49,746 nt of DNA from Gammaproteobacteria bacterium 42_54_T18 (GTDB lineage Bacteria > Pseudomonadota > Gammaproteobacteria > Pseudomonadales > Ketobacteraceae): NCBI GenBank assembly GCA_002163245.1, contig MAAL01000148.1, positions 1 through 49,746 on the forward strand. The letters are read 5' to 3'. The translations under genes were made by a program, and so were the position numbers. Shown piece after piece: positions 26,125 through 33,951 of this stretch (its first letter is position 1; every line of letters starts with the position of its first letter). Below the pieces are notes generated by a model. The model saw nothing but the letters and a program-made list of their open reading frames with translations, did no database searches and had not been told where the DNA came from.

Positions 26125-27366
26125 ATGAAAGTTTCACCACAGTGGGTTTTATACATCGCGATGTTGTCTGTCGGTATGGGGCAATCCATTATTTTTGCTG
26201 TATTGCCAATGCTGGGGCGTGAGCTAAAGCTTCATGAACTGCAGCTGCAACTACCTTTTTTGCACTTATCTTTTGAACCCAAGGAGCTTGCAATTACATC
26301 TCTGTCAGCTCTGACGGCATTAACTTTTTCTTTGGTAAGTCCTTTCTGGGGACGAATGAGTGATCGCTATGGCTGTAAGCCTGTGATTGTTGTTGGTTTG
26401 CTTGGCTATACCCTGGGTATGGCGCTTTTTAGCGGTGTTGCGTACGCTGGTTTGGTAGGAGCGGTGGGTGGTCTAGGTCTGTATATTTTGTTACTTGTTG
26501 CGCGAATTATTCACGCATCGGTGATGTCTGCAGCATTCCCCGCGTCGAGCGCGTATATGGTAGGGCTTGTTGATGCGAGTCACCGAGCGAAGGGGCTGGG
26601 TAAATTATCCGCCGCTAATCAGCTGGGTATTATGTGTGGTCCGGCACTTGCTTACTTGATCGCGCTAAATTATTTGGCTCCATTTTTTGTACAGTCTCTT
26701 ATAACATTGTTGGTTGCGATACTTGTGGCCTTAATGTTACCAAGAACAGAAGTGATTGAAAAAAGTTTGCAGCAACCCAAAAAGCTCACCTATTGGGATA
26801 AACGCTATCGTGTATATATTGGTGTTGGATTGGTGGTATATACCTGTTTAGGAATGGTGCAACAAACGTTAGGGTTTTACTTTCAAGACACTCTGAATCT
26901 TGACGGGGTTGCAGCAGTAAAATATTATTCGTCAGCTATGGTCGTCTCTTCTGGGGCTATGATGTTTGCACAGCTATTCCTTGTCCAGCGTTTACATTGG
27001 CGGCCACAAATATTACTGCGACTCGGCCTACCGTTTATGATGTTCGGGTTTTTAATTGTTGCAGTTTCTGGTAATTTGTCCCTGCTGTTAATTGGAATGG
27101 CACTGTTTGGTTTTGGAATGGGATTTACTGGGCCAGGGTTCTCAGCGTGTGCGTCGCTAACGGTTGCCCCAAATGAACAGGGGGCATTAGCAGGACTGGT
27201 AGGGGCGGTTGCAGGAATGGGTTTTGTAATCGGCCCACTGTTAGGTGGTTTTCTGTATGCGTTGGATTCATCATATCCTTATGTCTTAGCGGGTGCCTGT
27301 TCAGGTATTGTGTTTATTGTTATTTCTCTCCGGTCATTGCCTGGGGAAATTCTTAGCGAAGAATAG
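26125..27366 (+). CDS. Major facilitator superfamily transporter
   Basis: A 413-residue, 12-helix MFS protein. The loop 2-3 signature GRMSDRYGCKPVIVVG is present (Asp and Arg conserved). Low-charge helices and a central cytoplasmic loop (EKSLQQPKKLTYWDKRYR) fit a drug/H+ antiporter-like efflux pump. I start at ATG 26125 (KVSPQWVLYIAML); TTG 26092 would add 11 residues. It lies 54 bases after the TetR gene on the same strand, the usual regulator-pump order. The substrate is unknown. The stop codon runs into a nine-G tract (27366-27374). Confidence 0.9.
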   Translation: MKVSPQWVLYIAMLSVGMGQSIIFAVLPMLGRELKLHELQLQLPFLHLSFEPKELAITSLSALTALTFSLVSPFWGRMSDRYGCKPVIVVGLLGYTLGMALFSGVAYAGLVGAVGGLGLYILLLVARIIHASVMSAAFPASSAYMVGLVDASHRAKGLGKLSAANQLGIMCGPALAYLIALNYLAPFFVQSLITLLVAILVALMLPRTEVIEKSLQQPKKLTYWDKRYRVYIGVGLVVYTCLGMVQQTLGFYFQDTLNLDGVAAVKYYSSAMVVSSGAMMFAQLFLVQRLHWRPQILLRLGLPFMMFGFLIVAVSGNLSLLLIGMALFGFGMGFTGPGFSACASLTVAPNEQGALAGLVGAVAGMGFVIGPLLGGFLYALDSSYPYVLAGACSGIVFIVISLRSLPGEILSEE

Positions 27367-27528
27367 GGGGGGGGCGCTGAGTAGGATTAGTTGACACTTT
27401 ATAAACACACTTGTTGTCCAGGTCAGTAATATTCGATCTCGTAAAGTATGTCCTACAGATAAAGCTCTCAAGATCGGTGAATGTTATAACTTCCTTGTTA
27501 TTTTTGATTTAGATGAAGAATACAAAGT

Positions 27529-28122
27529 ATGGATTTAATTTTACAGGTATGGGGAGGATCTTTTTATCTTATTAACAAGATATTATTAGCTCTTTCCGAA
27601 GGTAAGTACGGTAATACTCAAAAAAACCTCAAAGTTACGGGTTGGTCAATTTATATTCTTGGTGTTCCAGCTTGGGTGATTATCTTGGTTGGCCATAACG
27701 ACTGGATAGCCGCATCCATAGAAGTTGGCGGAATCCCTGCTATGTTACTCGGTTTGTACAATACTTATCACGACAATCAGAGACCTCATAAAGCGTTTAA
27801 TTGTTTTGTCACTTTGTGCACATACTCGTCTTTGGTATTAGGTTTTTTGTACAGTTTGAACATTCATGGAGGTATAACATCAATCACTCAAGTTTTAGAA
27901 GTGAGTGCAATGTTAGGATTCTTGATGGGTAGTTATTATATGGCTAAAGGTAATTCTTACGGTTGGTTGTTTTATATGCTAATGAATCTTAGTATGGCTA
28001 GTTTAATGTTCTTGCAAGATAAGCCCATATTGATGACTCAGCAAATATTGTCTCTTTGCTTTGTTTTGTATGGTTTTAATAAATCTCAAAAGATCATACA
28101 AACACCAGCAATCGAAAAGTGA
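27529..28122 (+). CDS. PnuC-like multi-pass membrane protein
   Basis: A 197-residue membrane protein with six or seven hydrophobic helices. The C-terminal part, with NSYGWLFYMLMNLS and the final helix LSLCFVLYGFNKSQK, resembles nicotinamide-riboside transporters of the PnuC family, but the aromatic substrate-site motif is not clear. I regard the family as likely and the substrate as open. ATG 27529 has a weak GAAGAA upstream. It stands alone between the MFS gene and the convergent TonB receptor; the 162 bases upstream hold a TTGACA (27391-27396) without a good -10. Confidence 0.55.
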   Translation: MDLILQVWGGSFYLINKILLALSEGKYGNTQKNLKVTGWSIYILGVPAWVIILVGHNDWIAASIEVGGIPAMLLGLYNTYHDNQRPHKAFNCFVTLCTYSSLVLGFLYSLNIHGGITSITQVLEVSAMLGFLMGSYYMAKGNSYGWLFYMLMNLSMASLMFLQDKPILMTQQILSLCFVLYGFNKSQKIIQTPAIEK

Positions 28123-28184
28123 ACTTTCCTCTATGTGACGAGTTTTAATTATGACAGTAAGGATTAACAATGTTGTTAATCTAC

Positions 28185-28231
28185 ACCCGCATGCTACTGA
28201 GAGCTTTGTGAGTGCTCAATAGCATGCGGGT
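28185..28231. terminator. Inverted repeat between convergent genes
   Basis: Perfect 12-base arms ACCCGCATGCTA (28185-28196) and complement (28220-28231), with an inner 4-bp extension. No long T run follows on either strand, so termination may be weak. It ends nine bases before the stop of the TonB receptor gene and 62 after the PnuC-like gene. Confidence 0.55.
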
Positions 28232-28239
28232 TGATAAAA

Positions 28240-30510
28240 TCACATGTCGTAAGACATATTCAAATAGTAAGTGCGACCAGGCCAGGGGTGAGCGACATAA
28301 CTGATTTCATTGGTCAGGTTGTCAACGCCTAGGCTAACATTGGTGTTTTTATTTATCGCATACGCCGTTTTTAAACCAAGGCGAGTATAAGCATCCTGTG
28401 CACCGTAAACGTTGTCCTCTTTATCTGTATTATCCAAGCGGCCAAAGCTATTGCTGGCATATTGTACGCTGCCACCTACATTCCATTGGGTGTTGATATG
28501 GTAGGTTGCAAGCAGGTTACTGCGCCAGTGAGGGGTTCGGGGAAATTGATTGTCTTCTAATTCAGGGTCAGGGTCATTTTTTGTGATCTCGGAGTCGACA
28601 TAGGTAAGGTTAAATCGCATATCGAGTTGAGGGTTAAAAACGCCCATGATATTAGCGATAAACTCAATTCCTGATGTGTTAACTTCATCAATGGGGATAA
28701 ATGTTCTTAGACCTGTGCTTGTATCCGTTTGAGATTCTATAACCTTTTTTATGGTCTCTTGGAAAATATTAACCCGTAAATACCCACCGTCAATTAATTT
28801 GTCAAACATCAGGTTGTGATGCAAACCATTTTCTGGCTTTAGTCCTGGATTGGCTATTGATGCAGTATTGTATTTTTCATATTGACTAAAAAGTTCTTCT
28901 ACTATGGGGAAGCGATAGGCTTTGGCGATGGAATATCGTATTAACCATTCATCTGTTGGTTGATAACCAACGGAAAATTTGGGGGATGCTTTGGTAGTTG
29001 AATTACTAGGGATTGATGTTAACTCAAAATTATCGTTCTCGTAATATCCTCCATAGCTTTTAAAATATTCATAACGTAATCCAAAGGCCATATCCCAATG
29101 GGTATTGATATCCCAGTTTAATTGAGAGTAAATGGCGCTAACGGTAGTTTTTCCGCCAGAACGACTGGTGGCAGCTCCTTTTGTTCCCGATGCATAATCG
29201 GGTGAGTCATACACACTGGTATTTAATTCATAGGTTTCATGACGTACTCCAGTGACTACTTGCACTCCTTTTGCACCAAAATTGTCGCTGGTTAGTTTTA
29301 CTTCAGCCGTTTTCCAGCCACTATCATCGTAATCTTCAATTTCTCCTTCGGACGTATAATCTGGATCATTAGGGTTGGCTTCTGATGATCGTTCTTCATC
29401 ATGCAATATATCAAAACGATTAATATTAACTTCTAACTGGGTTGTATCAGAAATATCACCTTTTATACGAATGCCAACAGATAGACTTTCACGATCAGCT
29501 TCACTGACATTTAATCCCGTGGAATTAAATGAAAATTCTTGTTCACCTTGTATAGCATTTGATTCAGACCAAATCGTGTTCCCTGCATCGTCCTTCACGT
29601 AGCTGTTGGCAGAGTCGGCTGTTGACCTACGATCCTCATAAGCTACGTTAAGCAGCGTTGACCAATTGCCAAAATCATACCCCAACTTAAATTTGTAATT
29701 ATCGGTAATTGTATTCACTATTCCGGTATCGCCATACCATATCTTTTCATTTCCGGTTCTGTCATTCTCAATTATTGCTCCGCTGACACTTGTTGTACCG
29801 GTGCCACCTTCTTTTGCTTCCCGAAATATCTGCGGCTGTGAATCATTCTCTAAATGGTTGTAAGAAAGAAAATAACTCAAGTCACCGACTTTATCGCCAA
29901 AGGACATAAATCCTTTAAACCCGCTGACATTGTCATCAAAACCATAATCATCAAATTCTTGGGTGAAAAATGTTCCGTCAATATGAAATTCACGCTCTTG
30001 AGGAATTGCTGTTTCAATCAGTACAACACCGCCCATAGAGTTACCGCTGTATTCAGCAGAAAAGGGCCCATAGAGAACCTCAACTTGCGCAATTTCACTG
30101 GCGGATACCATGGTCCAACGAGGAGCCCCGTTCCAGCGGGATTCTAAAAAGTAATGCAGAGGCACACCATCCGCAAACACCATTGAACGTGAGGTTTGGA
30201 ACATATTGGAACCACGTATACCTAATGTGCCGTTAGAGTCACCAATAAAACGACGGCGAATAACAAGGCTGGGTTCGTATTTAACAACGTCCTCTGTTGT
30301 TGTTATGTTGATGCTAACCATATCTTCAGGTGTTAACACACTGGTAGGGTTGGTATAGCTCGCCGCTCGACTATCTTGTTGCTTACCCCAGACATGCAGA
30401 GTCTCTTCTTGTGCTGAAGTTTCTGAGGGTGATGTAGCTGCTATTGGTGTGGTACTAACAAGCCCAAGAGCCAGGCTTGAAAGAAACACGGAATACTTTT
30501 TGGTAGACAT
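28240..30510 (-). CDS. TonB-dependent outer-membrane receptor
   Basis: A 756-residue receptor. A signal peptide ends near AAT (about 25). The TonB-box-like ETLHVWGK is followed by a plug domain (DVVKYEPSLVIRRRF, GIRGSNMFQTSRSMVFADG, QVEVLYGPFSAEYSGNSMGG) and a 22-strand barrel. A barrel loop is unusually acidic (EANPNDPDYTSEGEIEDYDD). The last residues (YYLNMSYDM) end in Met rather than the common aromatic residue. It is divergent from a Cys-rich propeller protein and a TlpA-like thioredoxin; a palindrome lies between. The combination suggests uptake of a metal complex or cofactor, but the ligand is unknown. Confidence 0.92.
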   Translation of the reverse strand: MSTKKYSVFLSSLALGLVSTTPIAATSPSETSAQEETLHVWGKQQDSRAASYTNPTSVLTPEDMVSINITTTEDVVKYEPSLVIRRRFIGDSNGTLGIRGSNMFQTSRSMVFADGVPLHYFLESRWNGAPRWTMVSASEIAQVEVLYGPFSAEYSGNSMGGVVLIETAIPQEREFHIDGTFFTQEFDDYGFDDNVSGFKGFMSFGDKVGDLSYFLSYNHLENDSQPQIFREAKEGGTGTTSVSGAIIENDRTGNEKIWYGDTGIVNTITDNYKFKLGYDFGNWSTLLNVAYEDRRSTADSANSYVKDDAGNTIWSESNAIQGEQEFSFNSTGLNVSEADRESLSVGIRIKGDISDTTQLEVNINRFDILHDEERSSEANPNDPDYTSEGEIEDYDDSGWKTAEVKLTSDNFGAKGVQVVTGVRHETYELNTSVYDSPDYASGTKGAATSRSGGKTTVSAIYSQLNWDINTHWDMAFGLRYEYFKSYGGYYENDNFELTSIPSNSTTKASPKFSVGYQPTDEWLIRYSIAKAYRFPIVEELFSQYEKYNTASIANPGLKPENGLHHNLMFDKLIDGGYLRVNIFQETIKKVIESQTDTSTGLRTFIPIDEVNTSGIEFIANIMGVFNPQLDMRFNLTYVDSEITKNDPDPELEDNQFPRTPHWRSNLLATYHINTQWNVGGSVQYASNSFGRLDNTDKEDNVYGAQDAYTRLGLKTAYAINKNTNVSLGVDNLTNEISYVAHPWPGRTYYLNMSYDM

Positions 30511-30565
30511 GACAACTCCTTAAAACGAAGTCGCGTATTGTATTGTATATTTTCTTCGCCTGGGC

Positions 30566-30580
30566 GCGACATATTGTCGC
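30566..30580. promoter_or_regulatory. Candidate operator palindrome GCGACA-TAT-TGTCGC
   Basis: A perfect 6-3-6 palindrome in the 164-base gap between the divergent TonB receptor and propeller genes. It lies 56 bases from the receptor start and 95 from the propeller start, suitable for co-ordinate control of both. I do not recognise it as a Fur, Zur or other well-known box. Confidence 0.45.
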
Positions 30581-30674
30581 ACCTACGTTGCTATAAATGT
30601 CTGTTAACATAGGCCGCCTTTCCTTTTTATGAAAATCAGAAAGGTGATTGACAGATGCCGGGTAATGGTTACGA

Positions 30675-31994
30675 ATGAGTGCAGTAGATATGAGTTATAT
30701 GCAGTATTATTTTTGCAGAATGCTGAATGTTATTGGCGTAGTGATGGTTTGTTTTGCCGTTATTCTAACGGAGAGTGCCGCCTCTACAACGATGGAGCAT
30801 TGTGAGGCGCCCAATATTGCTTGTGCCAAAACCGTTACTGCAACAGTGTCGCCTACGGGGCGGATCTTATTTGCCTGGACGGTAGATGACTATCTCTATG
30901 TGAATTACAGCGATGATCGAGGAAAAACGTTTTCTCGTCCGATTAATGTTAATAGAACACCTGAAAAAGTTGCCGCACGAGGGGAGAAACGCCCCAAGAT
31001 TGCTGTGGATAGCACAGGGAATATATACGTTTCGTGGATTAAAAAATTACCACAGAAATGGACGTCAAATATACGGTTTTCGTGGTTGAAAGCTGGGGAG
31101 GCGACTTTTTCACCGCCAATAACAGTCAATGATGATACTGAACCTGCAGGTCATAGTTTTAACGAAATGATGGTTTCAGATCATGGTGAAGTCACACTTG
31201 TGTGGTTGGATAGCCGACATTCAAGAGCGGCAAAAAAAAGAGGGGAGCCTTTTGTGGGTAGCTCGATCTATTGGACAACCATAAACCCTTCATCGTTAAA
31301 CCTTTCATCGCTAAAACCTTTACCGCTAAGTGAAAGTACAACGCTTAAGAATACTCCTTATGTGAATGGTAATTGTGTTTGTTGTCGGCTCGCATTAACA
31401 CAACGAGAAACTAAAGAAGGTGAGCTTGCCCCCGTTGTCATGTGGCGGCATATCTTTGGTGATAATGTTCGAGATCATGCTCTGGGTGTATTAGGAGAAC
31501 CTCTACGGCGAGTGAGCTTTGAGCAGTGGAAAGTGGAAGGGTGCCCTCATCACGGACCATCGATTAGTGCCCAAGATCAACGTATCCATATGAGCTGGTT
31601 TAATGATGGGCCTAACGCTAGTGGGTTATTTTATGCGTATACAGACAATCTTGGTGAAACGGTTAGCCCCGCCTTTCATTTTTCAAAAAGTACAGAGTCG
31701 CCCGGGCATCCATCCTTAATAACAGGAGGCGATGGTAAGTTGAAATTAGCGTGGCAGACGTTTGATGGTACGCAATCAGGTATTAGCATTACGATCTCAG
31801 CACAAGGGGAGCAGTGGAGTGATGTTAAGGTTGTTACTACGTTTTCGGGGAAAACAGATTATCCGTTTTTATTGGCGCATCCCGATGGGGATTTATTGCT
31901 TTGGCATAAACCGGGCCATGCATTAACACTAATTGATGTGTCGCAGTATGGTGAGACGCAGCACGGAGAGACACGAAAGAAGGTGGCCCAATGA
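30675..31994 (+). CDS. Exported Asp-box (sialidase-like) beta-propeller protein with Cys/His clusters
   Basis: A 439-residue protein with an N-terminal hydrophobic export signal (about 16-36; the start may be a later Met such as residue 6 or 16). Repeated beta-strand units carry Asp-box-like motifs (YSDDRGKTF, YTDNLGET). Unusual are GNCVCCRL (Cys234, 236, 237) and GCPHHGP (Cys290, His292, His293), plus Cys43 and Cys50, which suggest metal or haem binding or disulfides. Sialidase catalytic residues are not evident, so 'sialidase' would be a fold-level name only. The stop overlaps the start of the thioredoxin-like gene (ATGA). Divergent from the TonB receptor. Confidence 0.75.
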   Translation: MSAVDMSYMQYYFCRMLNVIGVVMVCFAVILTESAASTTMEHCEAPNIACAKTVTATVSPTGRILFAWTVDDYLYVNYSDDRGKTFSRPINVNRTPEKVAARGEKRPKIAVDSTGNIYVSWIKKLPQKWTSNIRFSWLKAGEATFSPPITVNDDTEPAGHSFNEMMVSDHGEVTLVWLDSRHSRAAKKRGEPFVGSSIYWTTINPSSLNLSSLKPLPLSESTTLKNTPYVNGNCVCCRLALTQRETKEGELAPVVMWRHIFGDNVRDHALGVLGEPLRRVSFEQWKVEGCPHHGPSISAQDQRIHMSWFNDGPNASGLFYAYTDNLGETVSPAFHFSKSTESPGHPSLITGGDGKLKLAWQTFDGTQSGISITISAQGEQWSDVKVVTTFSGKTDYPFLLAHPDGDLLLWHKPGHALTLIDVSQYGETQHGETRKKVAQ

Positions 31995-32485
31995 AACGAA
32001 TACTCCGCTTAACCATATCAAACTTACTACTATTGATTGTTTCTGCTGTAGTCAGCTTTCCTGCGCTGTCTGCGGATAAGGCGATGGATCAACTGACGAT
32101 CGAAAAAGTAACCGGGGTGTTCCAAGAGCAGAATCGGCTTGTTATGTTGTGGTCTGTGGATTGCCCACCGTGCTATCAAGAATTAGCGATGTTGGAGCGG
32201 TTGCTGTCATTGTATCCGGATTTGCCTATCACGCTTATTTCTACTGATGATGATTCAGAACGACATGAGGAAGTTGAAGATCAATATAAACGTCTAAAGG
32301 GCAATAAATTAACGACGTGGGTTTTTGCTGACGGCATGGCCCCACAGCTACGTTACGCCATTGATAAAACATGGTCAGGAGTATTGCCGAGAAGTTACGT
32401 GGTAAAGGGGATTAATAGAGTTGGGCACAGCGGTGTGCTTAAGGAGCAAGAGTTACGGCAGTTATTTCATCTGCCTGAGAGTTAA
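31991..32485 (+). CDS. TlpA-like periplasmic thioredoxin-fold protein
   Basis: A 164-residue protein with a signal peptide (cleavage near LSA-DK, ~28) and a thioredoxin fold. The active-site motif is Cys58-Pro-Pro-Cys61 in LWSVDCPPCYQEL, and a cis-Pro region (GVLPRSYVV) follows. TlpA/ResA-type proteins reduce disulfides in the periplasm, often during cytochrome c or copper-centre assembly. It is translationally coupled to the Cys-rich propeller protein, which is an obvious candidate substrate. It ends at a strong terminator. Confidence 0.85.
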   Translation: MKRILRLTISNLLLLIVSAVVSFPALSADKAMDQLTIEKVTGVFQEQNRLVMLWSVDCPPCYQELAMLERLLSLYPDLPITLISTDDDSERHEEVEDQYKRLKGNKLTTWVFADGMAPQLRYAIDKTWSGVLPRSYVVKGINRVGHSGVLKEQELRQLFHLPES

Positions 32486-32507
32486 ATCCAATAACCATCT
32501 GTTTGAA

Positions 32508-32552
32508 AATAAAAAAGGCGCCATCGAAATGTTCGATAGCGCCTTTTTTATT
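32508..32552. terminator. Bidirectional terminator
   Basis: 21-base arms (32508-32528 and 32532-32552) pair with one mismatch around an ATG loop, with A-rich and T-rich ends. It separates the TlpA-like gene from the convergent thiolase gene. Confidence 0.9.
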
Positions 32553-32573
32553 TTACTGAATTAGCTGTAAAGA

Positions 32574-33761
32574 TTAGATAATCTCAAGAGCCATTGCCGT
32601 TGCTTCACCACCACCGATACATAGTGATGCGATACCGCGAGTCTTGCCATGCTGCTTAAGAGCGTGGATAAGGGTCAAAATAATACGTGAACCAGAAGAT
32701 CCTACAGGGTGTCCTAATGCACAAGCACCACCGTAAACATTCACTTTCTCATGAGGGATACTGAATTCGTTCATTGCCATCATAGTTACCATGGCAAATG
32801 CTTCGTTGATTTCAAATAGATCGACATCTTCAATTGTCCAACCTGTTTTTGCTAACAATGTTTGCAAAGAACCGATAGGAGCAATAGTGAACTCAGAAGG
32901 GTGTTGAGATTGTGTAGAGTGACCAACAATACGCGCTAGAGGCGTTAATCCTTTTGCTTTTGCTGTTGATTCTTTCATAAGAACTAGAGCAGATGCACCG
33001 TCAGAAATAGAGCTGGCGTTAGCGGCCGTTACGGTACCGTCTTTAGAGAAAGCAGGGCGAAGTGTTGGGATTTTATCAATCCGAGCATTGCCTGGCTGCT
33101 CATCAAACGTAACGGTTTGCTCACCTTTACGTGTTTTGATAGTAACCGGTACGATTTCTGCCTCAAAGCTTCCTTCTTTAATTGCTTTGTTAGCACGTTC
33201 AAGAGATGTGATTGCAAAAGCGTCCATATCTTCACGTGTTAGGTTTTTCTTATCGGCAATTTCTTGCGCGAATGAACCCATTAAACGGCCTGTCTCTGCA
33301 TCTTCAAGACCATCAAGGAACATATGATCTTTTATTTCAGCATGGCCCATACGCAAACCTGCACGCGCTTTTTCCATCACGTAAGGTGCGTTGGTCATGC
33401 TTTCCATGCCACCAGCAATCATAATGTCGTTGGTGCCGGCTTTTATCAAATCATGAGCAAGCATCGCGGCTTTCATACCAGAGCCACATAGTTTATTGAT
33501 AGTTGTACAGCCAGTAGCTGTTGGTAGACCAGCTTGTAATGCCGCTTGACGGGCAGGGCCTTGTTTTAGGCCAGCAGGTAATACACAACCCATGATAACT
33601 TCTTGAATGTCTGCGGGCTCAAGTCCTGCACGAGATACGGCTTCTTTTATTGCTGTAGCTCCAAGTTGAGGCGCTGAGCAGCCCGAAAGTGAACCTTGAA
33701 AGCCGCCCATAGGAGTACGAGCACCATTTACAATAACGATTGGGTCTAAATCTGCTGACAT
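32574..33761 (-). CDS. Acetyl-CoA acetyltransferase (thiolase)
   Basis: A 395-residue thiolase. The acyl-accepting Cys92 is in NKLCGSGMKA; NEAFA, GGACALGHPVG and CIGGGEATA carry the remaining active-site His and Cys. Sequence and length fit the biosynthetic/degradative acetoacetyl-CoA thiolase group (AtoB/PhaA-like). Specificity for acetyl- versus longer acyl-CoA is not decided. It stands alone; with the leucine-degradation genes it could finish the route to acetyl-CoA. Confidence 0.94.
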   Translation of the reverse strand: MSADLDPIVIVNGARTPMGGFQGSLSGCSAPQLGATAIKEAVSRAGLEPADIQEVIMGCVLPAGLKQGPARQAALQAGLPTATGCTTINKLCGSGMKAAMLAHDLIKAGTNDIMIAGGMESMTNAPYVMEKARAGLRMGHAEIKDHMFLDGLEDAETGRLMGSFAQEIADKKNLTREDMDAFAITSLERANKAIKEGSFEAEIVPVTIKTRKGEQTVTFDEQPGNARIDKIPTLRPAFSKDGTVTAANASSISDGASALVLMKESTAKAKGLTPLARIVGHSTQSQHPSEFTIAPIGSLQTLLAKTGWTIEDVDLFEINEAFAMVTMMAMNEFSIPHEKVNVYGGACALGHPVGSSGSRIILTLIHALKQHGKTRGIASLCIGGGEATAMALEII

Positions 33762-33951
33762 TCTCTTTACCTTCTCATATCTATCTGTTTATTTAAGTGG
33801 GAAGGATTTTACCTGGATACAGTCATTTAGGCCAATTTGTCAGAACTGCTTGGTCGTATTTTGATCGGCGTCTTGAGTGTAAAAAGGTCAAGATATTGAT
33901 TTTTAACGATAAAATGAGAATGTGAGGAAATGTTTCAATAAGGCCAGGAGC

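Noticed and set aside
27366-27374. Phase-variable G9 tract
   Set aside because: The tract starts in the MFS stop codon and lies after the gene, so changes in its length would not alter the protein; no downstream promoter uses it in an obvious way.
30675-31994. True sialidase
   Set aside because: Asp-box-like motifs are present, but the arginine triad and other catalytic residues were not evident, and the neighbours do not fit sialic acid use.
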